Origin: Phaeodactylum tricornutum CCAP 1055/1
Lineage: Eukaryota; Bacillariophyta; Bacillariophyceae; Surirellales; Neidiaceae
Length of the DNA stretch: 64,000 nucleotides
NCBI RefSeq assembly: GCF_000150955.2
Contig: NC_011676.1
Span: forward strand, 640,419 to 704,418
Reading direction: 5' to 3'
This document shows, in pieces, positions 61,211-64,000 of the stretch. Within the stretch, counting starts at the first letter, position 1; the number at the start of each line of letters is the position of its first letter. The notes under the pieces are model-generated. The model was given only the letters and a program-made list of their open reading frames with translations, searched no databases and had not been told where the DNA came from. The position numbers were made by a program, and so were the translations under genes.

Positions 61211-64000
61211 ATGGTGAGTGTCTTGAGTACAAAAGTAGCGCACGGTAGTGCAGAATACGGCTGTGTAGACTATGCGGCGTCGGAGTAGCCGAGATCCCGT
61301 AAAAAACGGTAGGAATCGGAGGAATCTCAATGAGTGATCGTGCTGCGTACGCCGCTTCCGTTGGGGACCCTACGATCGCGTAGTTCTTGTTAGCAACGAC
61401 ATGCCTTTACGTCGCGAAGGTCTTTCAAGTAACTAAAACAACGGAATATGTCAAGATTACCTCGATTTGATGGATTCGAATGAGGATCGGGATCAGGAGT
61501 TCTATTGACACTAGTTGATTTCCTCAATGCGAATGCCGCTCAATGTCCCCCTTTCTCATCTATGACTGTTTACTTCCCTTAGGTGAACTTTACAGTTGAA
61601 CAGATGAGGTCCATCATGGACCTCAAGCATAACATCCGCTCAATGAGTGTGATTGCTCACGTCGATCACGGTAAGACCACTCTTACGGATTCGCTTGTGC
61701 AAAAGGCCGGTATTATATCCTCCAAGGCTGCTGGTGGCGCTCGCTACACCGATACTCGAGCGGATGAAGCCGAGCGTGGTATTACCATTAAGAGTACCGG
61801 GATTTCCATGTTTTTCGAATACGACATGAAGGCCGGTGAGGTTGCTGGACTTTCCAAGGAGGACGAAGAAGCCCGTGCCGCGAGTATCGCCGAGAAGCAA
61901 GACTCGGAGGCTAACGTTCAGATTTCCGAGAAATCATACCTTATCAATCTGATTGATAGTCCCGGTCACGTTGATTTTTCCTCCGAAGTTACGGCTGCTC
62001 TTCGTGTAACCGACGGTGCTTTGGTGGTCGTCGACACCATCGATGGAGTGTGTGTGCAGACCGAGACTGTGCTTCGTCAGGCCATTGCGGAGCGTGTCAA
62101 GCCGGTGCTCATGGTTAACAAGGTCGATCGTGCCTTGCTTGAACTTCAACTCCCTGCTGAAGAGCTTTACCAAGCTTTTTGCCGTTCTATTGAGTCTGTC
62201 AACGTGATTGTCGCCACCTACAACGATGAGTTGCTCGGAGACGTTCAGGTCCACCCCACCAAGGGAACGGTCGCCTTCGGATCTGGTCTTCACCAGTGGG
62301 CCTTTACGCTCAAGCGTTTTGCTCGTGACTACGGTTCCAAGTTTGGCGTTCCGGAGGACAAGATGATGGAGAAACTCTGGGGTGACTGGTACTTTGATGC
62401 CCCCCGTAAGGTCTGGACCTCGTCCGACAAGGGAGGCACCCTCGAACGCGCTTTCTGTCAGTTCATTGCCACCCCGATCACTAGTTTGTTCGAAGCCATC
62501 ATGGCCGAGAAGGCCGGAAAAGTGAAGAAGATGCTCAAGGCCATCGACGTCGAACTTAAGGGAGATGAGAAGGAGTTAGTCGGCAAGCAGCTTTTGAAGC
62601 GTGTCATGCAAAAGTGGCTTCCGGCTGGAGACGCTGTGTTGGAGATGATTGTGTTGCACTTGCCTTCGCCCGCCAAGGCTCAACGTTACCGTGTCGATAC
62701 ATTATACGACGGACCGCTAGACGATGCCACCGCCACTGCCATTCGCACTTGCGACACGTCGCCCAACGCTCCGTTGTGCATGTACATTTCCAAGATGGTC
62801 CCCACGTCCGATAAGGGACGTTTTTACGCCTTTGGGCGCGTCTTTTCTGGAACTATCGCTACCGGACAGAAGGTCCGCATCATGGGTGCTAACTTTGTTC
62901 CGGGAAAGAAGTCCGAACTCTGGATTAAGAACATCCAGCGCACGGTCATCATGATGGGGCGCTACACTGAGCAGGTCGCGGATGTCCCTGCTGGTAATAC
63001 TTGCGCTCTCGTCGGTGTTGATCAGTACTTGCTCAAATCCGGTACCATTGCCACCGCCGAAGATGCTTGCCCTATCAAGTCGATGAAGTTTTCCGTCTCG
63101 CCGGTTGTCCGATGTGCTGTCGAGCCCAAAAACTCGGCCGATCTTCCCAAGCTTGTCGAGGGTATGAAGCGCCTCGCCAAGTCCGATCCCATGGTTTTGT
63201 GCTACACCGAGGAATCCGGTGAACACATTATCGCCGCCTCTGGTGAGCTCCATCTCGAGATTTGTTTGCAGGATCTCCAGAATGATTTTATGGGAACCGA
63301 AGTCAAGGTATCGGACCCCGTTGTGTCGTTCCGCGAAACCTGTACCGAAAAGTCGAGCCAGACTTGTCTCGCCAAGTCAGCCAACAAGCACAATCGTCTG
63401 TTTGTGGAAGCTGAGCCTCTCGGACCGGAACTTTGTAAGGCCATTGATGACGGTGACATTAAGGCCGGAAACGATGCCAAGATCCAGGGGCGTAAGCTAG
63501 CTGACGAGTTTGGCTGGGACGTCTCGGAAGCTCGTAAGATCTGGGCGTTCGGACCCGAAGGAACTGGCCCCAATCTCTTCGTCGATACCACTAAGGGAGT
63601 TAACTACTTGCTCGAAATTAAGGAATCTGTCGTTGGTGGATTCGCTTGGGCTACCCAAAACGGTCCTCTCTGTGACGAACAACTGCGTGGGTGCCGCTTT
63701 AACTTGATGGATGTTGTTCTCCATGCCGATGCCATTCACCGTGGTATGGGACAGATCATGCCTACTTCGCGTCGTGTTTGCTTCGCGTCGATGATGGCCG
63801 GTGGTCCTGGTATTTTGGAACCCATTTACCTGTGCAATATTTCGGTCCCACAGGATGCCATGGGTAACGTGTACGGTGTGTTGACGCGCCGTCGTGGTCA
63901 CGTTTTCACCGAGGAACAGCGACCCGGTACGCCGCAAATGACTCTTTTGGCTTATTTGCCCGTCATGGAGTCGTTTGGTTTCACGGCCGATCTGCGTTCC
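61211..64000 (+). CDS. EEF2: Translation elongation factor eEF2, 3' end outside the window
   Basis: The translocation GTPase that moves tRNAs and mRNA through the ribosome. The start codon 61211-61213 is followed directly by a 369-nt intron (61214-61582, GTGAGT..CCTTAG); coding resumes GTGAACTTTACAGTT to read [14 protein letters not shown], exactly the conserved eEF2 N-terminus. GTP-binding motifs are [18 protein letters not shown] and NKVDRA, with the effector [14 protein letters not shown] in switch 1. Later landmarks are [14 protein letters not shown] and the diphthamide loop [19 protein letters not shown], where His is the modified residue. The frame is open to the last base (about 807 residues), leaving only the final domain part outside. 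The codon bias is strong, as in highly expressed genes. Confidence 0.97.

Overview
The window is nuclear DNA of a photosynthetic stramenopile, most likely the pennate diatom Phaeodactylum tricornutum. Gene density is high, both strands are used, and introns are short (about 70-150 nt) with GT..AG ends. Several predicted plastid proteins have a signal peptide followed by an AFAP-type cleavage motif. The gene set fits a diatom: an animal-type cryptochrome/photolyase (CPF1-like), a heat shock factor, a bestrophin-like plastid channel, a D27-like carotenoid isomerase, and a two-domain sarcosine/dimethylglycine-type methyltransferase. The species name is from memory and was not tested by a search.

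Layout. 1-8.9 kb: the 5' part of a secreted protein, a DUF202 membrane protein, an ankyrin/J-domain protein, a very long LRR protein of the STK11IP (LIP1) type, and a plastid membrane protein. 9.5-20 kb: a two-module LRR transmembrane protein, three-exon Ku70, and an importin-5-type karyopherin with one apparent missing base. 20-24.3 kb: a small membrane protein, then a decayed 2.9 kb TIR DNA transposon. 24.8-34 kb: the methyltransferase fusion (also with an apparent one-base loss), bestrophin, a small membrane protein, a short-chain dehydrogenase, the D27-like gene and a HAT/TPR-like protein. 34.4-43.3 kb: a possible XPF/ERCC1-fold protein, a thioredoxin-like protein, the E4 ubiquitin ligase UFD2, a small repeat protein and an SR splicing factor. 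44-45 kb: a young Mutator-like element with perfect 9-bp target-site duplications. 45-61 kb: CPF1, HSF, FAN1, a PhyH dioxygenase, an Mms2-type UEV, NSRP1, an acyl-CoA dehydrogenase and an ankyrin protein. The window ends inside eEF2, whose start codon is an exon on its own.

There is no operon logic; genes are independent and often convergent with 25-130 nt between stop codons. Four proteins of DNA repair or damage tolerance lie here (Ku70, CPF1, FAN1, Mms2-like), probably by chance. The strongest unannotated signal is a 9-mer, TCACWGTCA, which occurs 14 times where about one copy is expected. Thirteen copies are intergenic and most are sense-oriented upstream of a gene; it looks like an initiator-type core promoter element. 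No retroelement, virus-derived element, CRISPR array, rRNA or convincing tRNA was seen.
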